This document shows positions 1-8,105 of a stretch of DNA of 64,000 nucleotides, piece after piece. Every line of letters begins with the position of its first letter. Positions within the stretch are counted from its first letter, which is position 1. The notes under the pieces were generated by a model. It was not told where the DNA came from and did not search any database. It saw only the letters and a list, made by a program, of their open reading frames with translations. The position numbers and the translations under genes are program-made. The stretch is from Lachnospiraceae bacterium. GTDB lineage: Bacteria; Bacillota; Clostridia; Lachnospirales; Lachnospiraceae. The stretch lies in assembly GCA_009774175.1 (NCBI GenBank), contig VSNG01000018.1:4831-68830 (forward strand), in the 5' to 3' direction.

Positions 1-1781
1 GGGGTGGGGAAAGTATCTTCCGGCTGTTCTGCCTGCGCTTCGGTTTTGGCGGGTTCTTCCGTGGCTGCTTTTTCCTCCTGCGGCGGCTCTGCCGTGGGTT
101 CTGTTTTTTCCTCCTGCGGGGTGTCCTGCTCCGGCTGTGTTTCCTCCGGCGTGGGTTCTTCTGCCTGCGCTTCCCGTGCCTGCGTCTGCTCCTTATCCTT
201 TGTCAGCTCCGCAAAGTTTTTATCTATGTCGGCAATCAGCCCGGCGGCGGTGTCACGGATAGTTTTAAGGGACGCTTTCAGTTCGGACAGTTCCCGCCCG
301 CTGCTCCATTTTGCAACATAGGCAAAGGAATAATCGGAAGTGTCAAGCCCGTAGTGTTGGCACACGGCGTAGGCAATGCTTTCCGCCTGTACCTCACGGG
401 TGCGGCGGTCTGGTCGGTCTGCCTGCTTCTCTGCGGGTGCGTTAAGGTCTATGTCATGCAGCTTGGCGTGTGCAATCTCATGTATCAGCGTTTTAAGGTT
501 CTGCAACTCGCTCATGCCCTCGTTAATGGCAATGCGTTTTTCGGTCTGTGAGTAGTAGCCCTTTGCGCCGCTTTCTATCTTTTCAAATCCTACCGGGGCG
601 GGGCTTGCCTGCTCGGTTGCCTTGAAGAAATCGGCGTACTGTGCCACGTTCCCAGTCAGCTCGTCAACGCCGATAGTGGGAAGCTCCTTTCCCTCGGTCT
701 GGGACACGTCAAAGACAGAAACCACCTTGAACGCCGGGACGGTTACTTCCGTTTCTTCCTTGACGGGTTTTCCGTCTTTGCCAATCACGGGCTTTTGGGT
801 CTTGGGGTCGATTTTGTCAACTTCCTTTTTCACTTTGTAGGGGGACGGGGCAATCACTTTGATACTTTTTGCATGGCTTACTACCTGCCGCCCGTATTTC
901 TGTTTCCATGAGGTGTAGCCCGCTACAAAGGTTGCGTCCGGCTTCTGCATGGCGATTAAGAGGGTATTGTTAAAGCTGTAATCATGGAATGTTGACATTA
1001 CCTGCAAATATTCTTTGAAGCGGTCACTCTCGAATAAATCCTGTATGCCCTGTTCCAGTCTGTCCGTTATCTCTTTCATCTTCTCGGCGGGCTTCTGCGC
1101 CGTTAATTCAATGGGGCGTATGGGATTGGCGGCGGCTATGTCAACCGGGGCGGTGCGTTCCGCTTCGGGGTAGCCCATGATACGGTATTTCTCCGGCGTT
1201 TCCTGCCCGGCGTAAACCTCTTTCCAGTCCGTCCCGCTTCTTGCGATATAACCGTAGTCGGTCAGCTTCCCGTCCTCATGGAGTGCGGCGTTGAAGCCGA
1301 AACTTTCCTTGTCAATCCCGGCTTTCCATTCCTCCGGCATTTGCACTTTGCCGCTGTCATTGAGGAAATAATCGCCCAATTCCTTATAGCTTAAAATTCC
1401 CGGAATGTAGGAATAAAAATCTGTGTTATAGGTGTGGTCTATCAGCTTGTCAAGGCTTTCCGGCTTGAAGCCGCTGTGCATAACAGCGTCCAGTTTTTCA
1501 AGCTGCTCCGGGGTCATTTCTTCCAGTCGGGAAGCAAGGAAATTTATCCTGTCAAGGTCGCCGTCCCTTATCCAGTCAGAGGGTATCTCAATCCGTCTGT
1601 TGTCGGCGGTGGAATAGCCGTTCAAGAAAAAATCCTGTGGGTTATCGGCTGTGATGTTTAGTGCTTTCATGGCTTCGTGGAGTTCTTCTTTTGTGGCGGG
1701 CAGGGAGAGGAACACGGTCGCCGGGTTGCCCTTTTCAAACTCGGTGCGGTTCTGTATCAGCACGGTAAAATCATCTTTCAT
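1..1781 (-). CDS. ArdC-like antirestriction / zincin metallopeptidase multidomain protein (C-terminus outside window)
   Basis: The reading frame is open from an ATG at 1781 to the window edge, giving 593 residues. ATG 1781 is preferred over ATG 1787 because AAAGGAG lies 8 nt upstream of it but only 2 nt upstream of 1787. The first ~200 residues are an acidic antirestriction-like region with repeated short D/E/N-rich segments. The middle (~230-330) resembles the ArdC N-terminal DNA-binding domain (SFNNTLLIAMQKP, GYTSWKQKYGR). HEIAHAKLHD near residue 440 is an HExxH zincin site of the ImmA/ArdC kind. The tail is a low-complexity E/P/Q/A linker. Such proteins in conjugative elements are thought to shield entering single-stranded DNA from restriction. 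Further domains probably follow off the left edge. Confidence 0.8.
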   Translation of the reverse strand, partial: MKDDFTVLIQNRTEFEKGNPATVFLSLPATKEELHEAMKALNITADNPQDFFLNGYSTADNRRIEIPSDWIRDGDLDRINFLASRLEEMTPEQLEKLDAVMHSGFKPESLDKLIDHTYNTDFYSYIPGILSYKELGDYFLNDSGKVQMPEEWKAGIDKESFGFNAALHEDGKLTDYGYIARSGTDWKEVYAGQETPEKYRIMGYPEAERTAPVDIAAANPIRPIELTAQKPAEKMKEITDRLEQGIQDLFESDRFKEYLQVMSTFHDYSFNNTLLIAMQKPDATFVAGYTSWKQKYGRQVVSHAKSIKVIAPSPYKVKKEVDKIDPKTQKPVIGKDGKPVKEETEVTVPAFKVVSVFDVSQTEGKELPTIGVDELTGNVAQYADFFKATEQASPAPVGFEKIESGAKGYYSQTEKRIAINEGMSELQNLKTLIHEIAHAKLHDIDLNAPAEKQADRPDRRTREVQAESIAYAVCQHYGLDTSDYSFAYVAKWSSGRELSELKASLKTIRDTAAGLIADIDKNFAELTKDKEQTQAREAQAEEPTPEETQPEQDTPQEEKTEPTAEPPQEEKAATEEPAKTEAQAEQPEDTFPT

Positions 1782-1842
1782 TGGCATAGCTCCTTTCTCG
1801 GTTTTTGATTTTTTAGAGGGTTTGGGACACTTCCCAACAAGC

Positions 1843-1883
1843 AAAATCCCCACAAGTCCGCAGGACGGAAAAGTGGGGGTTTT
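1843..1883 (-). terminator. Stem-loop downstream of topB
   Basis: AAAATCCCCAC (1843-1853) pairs with GTGGGGGTTTT (1873-1883), with a smaller GC-rich hairpin in the loop. It lies between the topB stop (1929) and the next ICE gene. The T run is only four long, so it may be a weak terminator or an RNA-processing structure. Confidence 0.5.
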
Positions 1884-1928
1884 ACGGGATTGGGTACTCA
1901 ATCCCTATGCTTGCTATTCTTCTGTGGG

Positions 1929-4025
1929 TTACTTCTTGGGTTTTGGCTTCTTGGTCTTTTTCAGCTCAATCTTGTAATTGACATACTTTTCTCCCGTGTC
2001 CGCAAGCAGCACGTCAGCGTCATAGGTCTTGCCCGTTTTCTCGGAATACAAGCCTTTCATGGCTGCCCTGCCTTTGCTAAGTAAAGCGGCGGCAACGGCG
2101 GCGGTCAGCTCCTTTTTCTTGCCCGTGAAAAAGCGGTCATTCTTCCACATGGAAAACGCACAATCCCTGTTGCCGCAATAAAAATTTTTCTGTCCCTCAT
2201 AGACGGGAGAGCCACACCGGGGACACTTCCCGATTTCCTTTCGCTCCGGCGCAAACAGCTTTTTCTTTTCCTCCGGGACGGCGGCATATTCTTTCACAAG
2301 CCCCGCCGCCATTGCTTCAATGCCACGCATGAAGCTGTCCGGGTCGGCGTTCCCTTTTGCAATCTCCGTCAGTGCGTTTTCCCATTCGGCGGTCAGCTTC
2401 GGGCTTGTGAGGGTGTCGGGCAGGACGGCGACAAGGTTCTTGCCGTCTTTGGTGGGGATAAGCTGCTTTTTCTTCCTCTCCACAAAGCCCGCCTGCACAA
2501 GTTTTTCCAGTACCGCCGCACGGGTGGCGGGAGTGCCTAAGCCTTTGCGCTCTGCGTCCTCTGATATGTCCCCGCTTCCTGCCCGTTCCATAGCGGACAA
2601 TAAAGTATCTTCCGTATAGGCTTTCGGGGGTGTTGTGTCATGTTCGGTTATGGCTGCCTTTGCCGTGATTTCCTGTCCCTCGGTCAGCTCCGGCAGCGGG
2701 TTTTCTTTTGTGCTTTTCCCGTCCTCCGGCTTCGTTTTCAAGGTGGCACGGAAACGGCGATCCAGTTCCTTAAAGCCCTCGCATTTGACGGTCTTTCCCT
2801 TTGCCGTAAAGGTCACGCCGCCGCAGGAAAAGGAAGCGGTCACGGCTTCGTATCGGTAGGGCTGCGCCGTTGCGGACAACAGTTTCATGGAGAGTAAAAG
2901 CAGGATATTCCTTTCGCTTTCGGGCAGGCTGCCCTTATCTGTTTTTACTGCTTCGGCGGTGGGAATGATTGCGTGGTGGTCGGTCACTTTTTTGCTGTTT
3001 AATATCCGGGAATAGTCCGGGGCAAGGTCAACGCCTTTTGCAAAGTCCAGTGTGCCGAAAAGCCCGGACACAATATTTTCAGCGGTGGGGAGCATATCGT
3101 CCGTGAGATATTGGCTGTCCGTTCGGGGGTAGGTGCATAGCTTCTTTTCATAGAGCGATTGGGTGTAGTCAAGGGTCTGCTTGGCGGTGTAGCCGTAAAG
3201 CCTGTTTGCTTCCCGCTGCAAGGTCGTAAGGTCATAAAGGCGGGGCGGGTTCTCGGTCTTTTCCTCCCGGACAAGGGAAGTGCAGACGGCGGTTTTCCCG
3301 TCACAATCCTTGCGGAGTTTTTCGGCTTCTGCCTTGTCCCCGTATGCCGGGCTTGCCGCTTCAAAAGTGCCGCCCCCGATATGTACCACATAATATTTTT
3401 TCTTCTGAAAATCCGCTATGGCGTTGTCCCGTTCCACAAGCAGGGAAAGGGTCGGTGTCTGTACTCGCCCCACGTTCAAGGTGTGGTTGTAGAGGACGGA
3501 GAAAAGGCGGGTCGCATTGATACCGATTAGCCAGTCAGCCTTTGCCCGGCATAGTGCGGAATGATATAACGGGTCGTAGTCGTGTCCGTCCCGCAAATCG
3601 TCAAATCCTTTCTTGATTGCGCTTTCCTCCATGCTGCTTATCCATAAGCGTCTGAATGGTTTTTTACACCCGGCTTTTTCATAGACAAAGCGGAAAATGA
3701 GTTCCCCCTCACGCCCTGCGTCCGTGGCGCATACAAGGGCTTCCATGTCTGCCCTGTGCATGAGGTTCTTTAAGGTTTCAAACTGTTCTTCCTTGTCCGG
3801 GGATATGACGGTTTCCCACGTTTGGGGCAGGATTGGTAAATCCTCATAACGCCATTTCTTAAAGTCCCCATAGTGGGTAGCGTCTGCCAGCCCCGCAAGG
3901 TGTCCCACACACCAACTAACGATATACCCGCTGCCCTCCATGTAGCCGTCCTTTCTTTCGTCTGCGCCGATCACGGCGGCGATTGACATTGCCACGCTTG
4001 GTTTTTCTGCGATTACTAACTGCAT
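1929..4025 (-). CDS. topB: DNA topoisomerase III (type IA), ICE-borne
   Basis: This 698-residue protein relaxes and decatenates DNA through a transient 5'-phosphotyrosine. The start is MQLVIAEKPS at 4025, preceded by GGAG with 7-nt spacing; an upstream in-frame extension to 4094 lacks support. It has a Toprim domain (EKPS at 7-10, TDAGREGEL at 101-109), then the type IA core with catalytic Tyr near 299 in CTYPRTDSQ. A C-terminal zinc-ribbon-like motif (CPRCGSPVYEGQKNFYCGN) lies around residue 620. Full-length topoisomerase III homologues are a standard cargo of Tn1549-type elements and probably help process DNA during transfer or replication. It follows the conjugation operon after a 13-nt gap from the Cys-rich ORF. 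Confidence 0.95.
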   Translation of the reverse strand: MQLVIAEKPSVAMSIAAVIGADERKDGYMEGSGYIVSWCVGHLAGLADATHYGDFKKWRYEDLPILPQTWETVISPDKEEQFETLKNLMHRADMEALVCATDAGREGELIFRFVYEKAGCKKPFRRLWISSMEESAIKKGFDDLRDGHDYDPLYHSALCRAKADWLIGINATRLFSVLYNHTLNVGRVQTPTLSLLVERDNAIADFQKKKYYVVHIGGGTFEAASPAYGDKAEAEKLRKDCDGKTAVCTSLVREEKTENPPRLYDLTTLQREANRLYGYTAKQTLDYTQSLYEKKLCTYPRTDSQYLTDDMLPTAENIVSGLFGTLDFAKGVDLAPDYSRILNSKKVTDHHAIIPTAEAVKTDKGSLPESERNILLLLSMKLLSATAQPYRYEAVTASFSCGGVTFTAKGKTVKCEGFKELDRRFRATLKTKPEDGKSTKENPLPELTEGQEITAKAAITEHDTTPPKAYTEDTLLSAMERAGSGDISEDAERKGLGTPATRAAVLEKLVQAGFVERKKKQLIPTKDGKNLVAVLPDTLTSPKLTAEWENALTEIAKGNADPDSFMRGIEAMAAGLVKEYAAVPEEKKKLFAPERKEIGKCPRCGSPVYEGQKNFYCGNRDCAFSMWKNDRFFTGKKKELTAAVAAALLSKGRAAMKGLYSEKTGKTYDADVLLADTGEKYVNYKIELKKTKKPKPKK

Positions 4026-4038
4026 AAAATATCTCCTT

Positions 4039-4236
4039 TCAGTGTTCCGGCTCGGTGCTTTTCTTTGCCTGCAACTTCTTGATACAGTACCCAATACAAG
4101 GGGCTAGCCCCTTGTTGTAAGGGCAGCCAGTACAAGCCGGGGAACGGGGGACGGGCGGCTTGCTGTCCCCGTGCCGCCCGTGTCCCGGTTTCTGTGTCAT
4201 CATCTTTTCATAGGGGCTGTCTGTGAACCACGTCAT
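4039..4236 (-). CDS. Small Cys-rich ICE protein, function unknown
   Basis: A 65-residue basic protein with a cysteine cluster (ACTGCPY, then APCIGYC) that could bind zinc or an Fe-S centre. It overlaps the end of the DUF4366 gene by four bases (ATGA), which suggests translational coupling and supports it as a real gene. It is followed closely by topB. Comparable small Cys-containing ORFs occur at this place in related elements; no function is known to me. Confidence 0.6.
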   Translation of the reverse strand: MTWFTDSPYEKMMTQKPGHGRHGDSKPPVPRSPACTGCPYNKGLAPCIGYCIKKLQAKKSTEPEH

Positions 4237-5021
4237 ACGCCGCCCTCCGTATCATCTTCAAGCCCTGTTTCTTCCTCCGCTTCGGTGTCCTCTGCGTTCT
4301 CTGTATCGTCCCCGTAGCTGTCATAATCGGTTTCGTCCTCATAGTCGGTATCTTCGTCCTCGTCAAAGTCAAAATCGGAGAAGTCCGGGCTGCCCTTTGC
4401 GCTGTCCTTTGGCTTGATGTACTTGAAATAATAGAACGCCCCGCCGCCTGCAAATAGCGTCACAAGAAAGAGCAGGAGCAGGCTTTTTGTGCCTTTGTTG
4501 TCCTTTGGCTTCTCCGGCTCGGCTTCGGCTTCCGGCTCGGTTTCTTTCTCTATGCCAGTGCAGGAATTACGGTTGTTTAGGCACACGGGGCAGCTTTCGT
4601 TGACCGCCCCGGCTTCGCATTTCTCCTTGCAGGTGCAGGTCTGCGGCATGACGGTTGTTTCTTCCTTTTCCCCGTCCTCAATCAGTGCCATAAGGTCGGC
4701 TTCGTCCACCATGTTAAGGAAATGCACGGTGTTTTCCCCCTCGGCGGCACGGTCTATGAGGATATAAAAATAATTGCCGTTCTTGGTGGTTACTGTGATG
4801 AGCTGCTTGTTCTCGCCCCAAATATCATCAACAAGGGTTGCGTTCCCCTCCGGGGTCAGCGGGTCGCTTGGGGTCGCTGTTTCCTCCGGCTCTGGTGCGG
4901 GCGTGGGTTCTTCTGTTTCGTATTCCTCCCCGCCGCCTGCGTAGGCGGTCATGGAAAAGCCGCCCGTAAGGATAAGGGCGGCGGCAAGTGCGATAAAGGT
5001 ATGTAAGATTTTTTTACTCAT
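4233..5021 (-). CDS. DUF4366 / CD1107-family ICE membrane protein
   Basis: 262 residues. It has an N-terminal signal peptide (MSKKILHTFIALAAALILTG, cleavage near AYAGG), a P/E/T-rich spacer and a conserved extracellular domain containing WGENKQLITVTTKNGNYFY. A Cys-rich segment (TCTCKEKCEAG...CPVCLNN) follows, then one transmembrane helix (LLLLFLVTLFAGGGAFYYF) and a very acidic cytoplasmic tail. It is a characteristic T4SS-associated protein of Tn1549-like elements, probably a surface or channel accessory. It overlaps DUF4315 by 8 nt upstream and the Cys-rich ORF by 4 nt downstream. Confidence 0.85.
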   Translation of the reverse strand: MSKKILHTFIALAAALILTGGFSMTAYAGGGEEYETEEPTPAPEPEETATPSDPLTPEGNATLVDDIWGENKQLITVTTKNGNYFYILIDRAAEGENTVHFLNMVDEADLMALIEDGEKEETTVMPQTCTCKEKCEAGAVNESCPVCLNNRNSCTGIEKETEPEAEAEPEKPKDNKGTKSLLLLFLVTLFAGGGAFYYFKYIKPKDSAKGSPDFSDFDFDEDEDTDYEDETDYDSYGDDTENAEDTEAEEETGLEDDTEGGV

Positions 5022-5277
5022 TCTCGGTGTCCTCCTGTCTTGAAAAAAGGCTGCTGTTTGCGGCTGCTGTGGTAGTGGCTGCGGCGTTGTCCGGCTTGCC
5101 GTGTAAAAAGGTGGAAAGCTCTGCCGGGGTCATGCGTAACGCCCTTACCATTTGTACGATTTGCAGGTTTTCAACTTCGGTTTTCTGCGCTTCCAGTTCC
5201 CTAAGTTTTGCCTGCTGTTTGGAGATTGTGTCTTTTGTTTTCTCAATCTCCGCAATGATACGTTCCAGTTTCATCAT
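5014..5277 (-). CDS. DUF4315 family ICE protein
   Basis: An 87-residue protein. The N-terminal ~50 residues form a charged heptad-type coiled coil (KLERIIAEIEKTKDTISKQQ). A short conserved motif, MVRALRMTPAELSTFLHG, follows, then a disordered Ala/Thr tail. The family occurs in the conjugation modules of clostridial ICEs and its role is unknown. The two Met codons at the start (5277 and 5274) are equivalent choices. Its stop overlaps the DUF4366 start by 8 nt. Confidence 0.85.
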   Translation of the reverse strand: MMKLERIIAEIEKTKDTISKQQAKLRELEAQKTEVENLQIVQMVRALRMTPAELSTFLHGKPDNAAATTTAAANSSLFSRQEDTENE

Positions 5278-5333
5278 AGAAAAATATCCCTCCTGTTTGC
5301 AGAATTATCAAACTTAATTGACACTAAATATTT

Positions 5334-7301
5334 TTATGGAAGTCTGCCATAGGAATAAAAATGCGACTGCCAGTAAGGGGTGTTGACGGAAGCGTAGGAG
5401 ATAGGGTTGCCGCAATGTATCATCATGCCGTTTCCTGCATAAATCCCCACATGGCTAACCGCCGAACCGCTGTCATACGTCCCCGTGAAAAAGATAATGT
5501 CCCCCGGCTTGGCTTCGCTTGGTGTTATGGGCGTGGTGTGGTTGAAAATGCCCTGCGCCGTTGTCCTGCCGACACTCCCAACGCCGGATTGGTTGATTAC
5601 CCAACACACAAAGCCCGAACAGTCAAAGGACGTTGACGGGGAGCTGCCGCCCCATACATAGGGGTAGCCTAAGTATTTTTCCGCTTCCGCAATCATGGCG
5701 GCAAAGCGTTCATCAGAGAGGGCTTCCGGGGGTATCTCGTAGTCTGTGTATTCCCCGCTGCCCGGTGTTCCTGTTGCGTAGTCGTCCCCGAACACGTCCG
5801 GCTTGTTGCCTTTGGTTTCCATGTAAACGTCAAACATTTCTTTCTGTTCCGGGGTAAGGAGTTCCCCGGCAAGGGTTTCAATGTTTTTGTTTGTCAGCGT
5901 CACATGGAGAATGTAATAATCGTAGGGGATTTCCTCGGTGGCGGTTTCCCCGGTTTCCGGGTCGGTGGTGGTTTCCGTGCGGTAGCGTGTCTGTATTTCT
6001 TCCCGCAGGGTAAGGGTGTACTGCTTTTCAAACAATGCCTGTATTTCTGCCTGCGCTTCCTCCCGTGTGTAGTCGTAGAGCTTGGCGGTAAGGTAGGACG
6101 CAAGCGCAAAGGGGTTGTGCCCGATTTCGTCTAAATGGTACTGGTATTCGTCATAGTCCGGGTAGTCCGTTTCTATGTCAGCGATTTCCTCCCGCAAGCC
6201 CCTTTCCAGTTCCTTGTAGTCGGCTTCCACCTGCCGGATTGCTTCGTCCTCGGCGGTGTAGGAAGTGCCAACGATTGAGGAAACGCCGCCCTGTATGATT
6301 GCGGCGCAGGAAGATAGCCCGGTAAATATCATCACGATTAAGAGCAGGAACACGCCCACGGTCAGTATGCCTTTCCAGTGGCGGGCGATAAAGTCCGTTG
6401 TCTTTTTCGTGGCTTCCCCGGCTTTCTGTGCCGCCTTGCGGGTGTTCTTTGCCGTCTTTCCCGCCGATTTCCCAACACCCCGTAATTCCTTTGCGTACTG
6501 CTTTTTTATCTGCTGTTTTTGGTGGAAACGGGAGAGGGGGTTGCACGCAAGCTCCGGGTTCTCCTTTAGCGTCTTGTGGTAGAGATAGTTTGTATCTGCT
6601 TTCTGTGACGCTGCTTCCGCTTTGGCGGCTTGTCGGTAGGGTTTTAGCTTGTGGCTGCGGTAGCCCTCTTTCAGCTTCCGGCTTGCGTAGCCGCCCGCCC
6701 GTTCCGCAACCTTTTCCGACTTGTGCGCCCCCTCAACGCCGGAATTGTCTTTCTCAACCTCGCCCACTTTCCCATGCACATAGTTCTTGATTTCCCGCAT
6801 GGGGCGGTCTGCCGGGTTGTGGTGGAGTTTGCCGTTTGGGGGCTTGTCGGTCTTTTCAAAATACAGGCGGGTCTTTGCCCGCCCGGTGGCTTCGTCAAAT
6901 TCCCTCGCCGCCTTAATGCGTTTCTGCTTGGGTATCTTTTCCCTTGCCGCTTCCAGTTTATCAGCGGCTTTTTCGGATTTCTTCACATACTTTGCAAGCT
7001 CCGGGTCGGTGCGTTCTTCCTCCTTGAATTGCAGGCGGGTTGTCTGTTTCCCTGTGGCTTCCTGTGCTTTTTGGGCGGCTTTATTCGCTTTCTTCCTGCG
7101 TTTCTTCGCCTTGTGACGCTGCCTTTCGGTGGCGGCACGGTCAAGGGCTTTCCCGGTCATGCTTTCCGCTGTGTCCCCGGAAAAATCGTCTGTTTCCCTT
7201 TGGCTCTTTTTGGTCTGCTCCCCGGTGGCTTGGTTGGTTTCCACAACGCCGTCACGGGTCATTTTCTGCGTGGTCTTTGCCGTTGCCTTAAATTCCTGCA
7301 A
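5334..7301 (-). CDS. Membrane-anchored NlpC/P60 (C40) peptidase, CD1108 family
   Basis: 655 residues. About 310 lysine- and glutamate-rich cytoplasmic residues precede one transmembrane helix (ILTVGVFLLLIVMIFTGL). An extracytoplasmic linker follows, then a C-terminal NlpC/P60 domain. The catalytic Cys is in STSFDCSGFVCW, the His in VSHVGIYAG, and the third polar residue probably in MIHCG. These enzymes cut the peptide stem of peptidoglycan, opening the wall for the conjugation channel. Many relatives also have a lysozyme domain, which is absent here. It sits between the Mom-like gene and DUF4315 in the transfer operon. Confidence 0.9.
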   Translation of the reverse strand: MQEFKATAKTTQKMTRDGVVETNQATGEQTKKSQRETDDFSGDTAESMTGKALDRAATERQRHKAKKRRKKANKAAQKAQEATGKQTTRLQFKEEERTDPELAKYVKKSEKAADKLEAAREKIPKQKRIKAAREFDEATGRAKTRLYFEKTDKPPNGKLHHNPADRPMREIKNYVHGKVGEVEKDNSGVEGAHKSEKVAERAGGYASRKLKEGYRSHKLKPYRQAAKAEAASQKADTNYLYHKTLKENPELACNPLSRFHQKQQIKKQYAKELRGVGKSAGKTAKNTRKAAQKAGEATKKTTDFIARHWKGILTVGVFLLLIVMIFTGLSSCAAIIQGGVSSIVGTSYTAEDEAIRQVEADYKELERGLREEIADIETDYPDYDEYQYHLDEIGHNPFALASYLTAKLYDYTREEAQAEIQALFEKQYTLTLREEIQTRYRTETTTDPETGETATEEIPYDYYILHVTLTNKNIETLAGELLTPEQKEMFDVYMETKGNKPDVFGDDYATGTPGSGEYTDYEIPPEALSDERFAAMIAEAEKYLGYPYVWGGSSPSTSFDCSGFVCWVINQSGVGSVGRTTAQGIFNHTTPITPSEAKPGDIIFFTGTYDSGSAVSHVGIYAGNGMMIHCGNPISYASVNTPYWQSHFYSYGRLP

Positions 7302-7307
7302 GCCCTG

Positions 7308-8105
7308 TTACCTCCTTTCTGCCTGCCCGTATTTCTGCGGGTTGTAGCGGCATACGTCCCGGTCGAACCGGGGCGGCGGTATCTGCCTGTACTGCCTTTG
7401 CCCTGTGCGGACGGCAAAATATAAATCCCTGTCTTTGGGGTAGGGCATGGCGTTATACTGCGGGTAGCTGTTCAAGGTTTTCTTTGCTTCCCCGGTCAGC
7501 GGAAAGATGTAGCGGAACATTCGCCCGTTTATTTTCTCAATCCCCTTTGCGGTGCAGAAGTCATGGGTCAGCCAGTTCTTTTTTGCAACGCCCTCCAACG
7601 CTGCGTTTTCTGCTAAAAGCTGCCCGGCACTCCGGGGGTGTATCTTCTCCCCGGTGGCTGTGTCACGGTAAACGCTTGTCGTGAAATGCCCCAGATAGCG
7701 GAAATTCGCCGCTTGGTACACATACCCGCATTTCCCCATAATGCCGTCCGCAAGGGTGTAAAGGAAAAGGCAGCCCGTGTTGTCCCGTACCCAACGTATG
7801 AGTGCGGAGAGCGCAAGGCTGCCGAAATACCCGGTGTGGTTCAGTTCCGGGAGAAAGCACATCTTCCCGATTTCAAGATAGGACGCTGTTGTAAGGTCAT
7901 GCGCCGGAAAAATCTTTCTTATCGTCTGTAAAGGCTGCGTCCCCCAACCTAAGAGGACAACGCCGGAAAGCTGCCCGCCCCGGTAAATCCCCAAATAATG
8001 GCGGGTAAGGCGGGGCAGCACTTTTGAATAGTGGTATCTTCTGATAAACGCAACCGCCGTTTCCGGGTCAGTCCTTTGTACGGTAAGGGCGGTTTTCTTA
8101 TCCAT
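7308..8105 (-). CDS. Mom-like DNA adenine-modification protein (GNAT-like fold)
   Basis: 265 residues. The start is ATG 8105, with GGAGG 9 nt upstream; the gene overlaps the VirB4 stop by 8 nt. The sequence carries FIRRYHYSKVLPR, a central SYLEIGKMCFLPE, LFLYTLADGIMGKCGYVYQ and NFRYLG. This is the pattern I associate with Mom-family proteins, which convert adenine to an N6-carbamoylmethyl form and protect phage Mu DNA from restriction. Here it would modify ICE DNA. The family call rests on motif recall only; a plain GNAT acetyltransferase is the main alternative. It lies inside the conjugation operon between VirB4 and the wall hydrolase. Confidence 0.62.
   Translation of the reverse strand: MDKKTALTVQRTDPETAVAFIRRYHYSKVLPRLTRHYLGIYRGGQLSGVVLLGWGTQPLQTIRKIFPAHDLTTASYLEIGKMCFLPELNHTGYFGSLALSALIRWVRDNTGCLFLYTLADGIMGKCGYVYQAANFRYLGHFTTSVYRDTATGEKIHPRSAGQLLAENAALEGVAKKNWLTHDFCTAKGIEKINGRMFRYIFPLTGEAKKTLNSYPQYNAMPYPKDRDLYFAVRTGQRQYRQIPPPRFDRDVCRYNPQKYGQAERR

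Noticed and set aside
6651..7424. 257-codon plus-strand open frame opposite the NlpC/P60 gene
   Set aside because: Phe/Leu/Cys-rich translation of the complement of Lys/Glu-rich codons, with no start signal.
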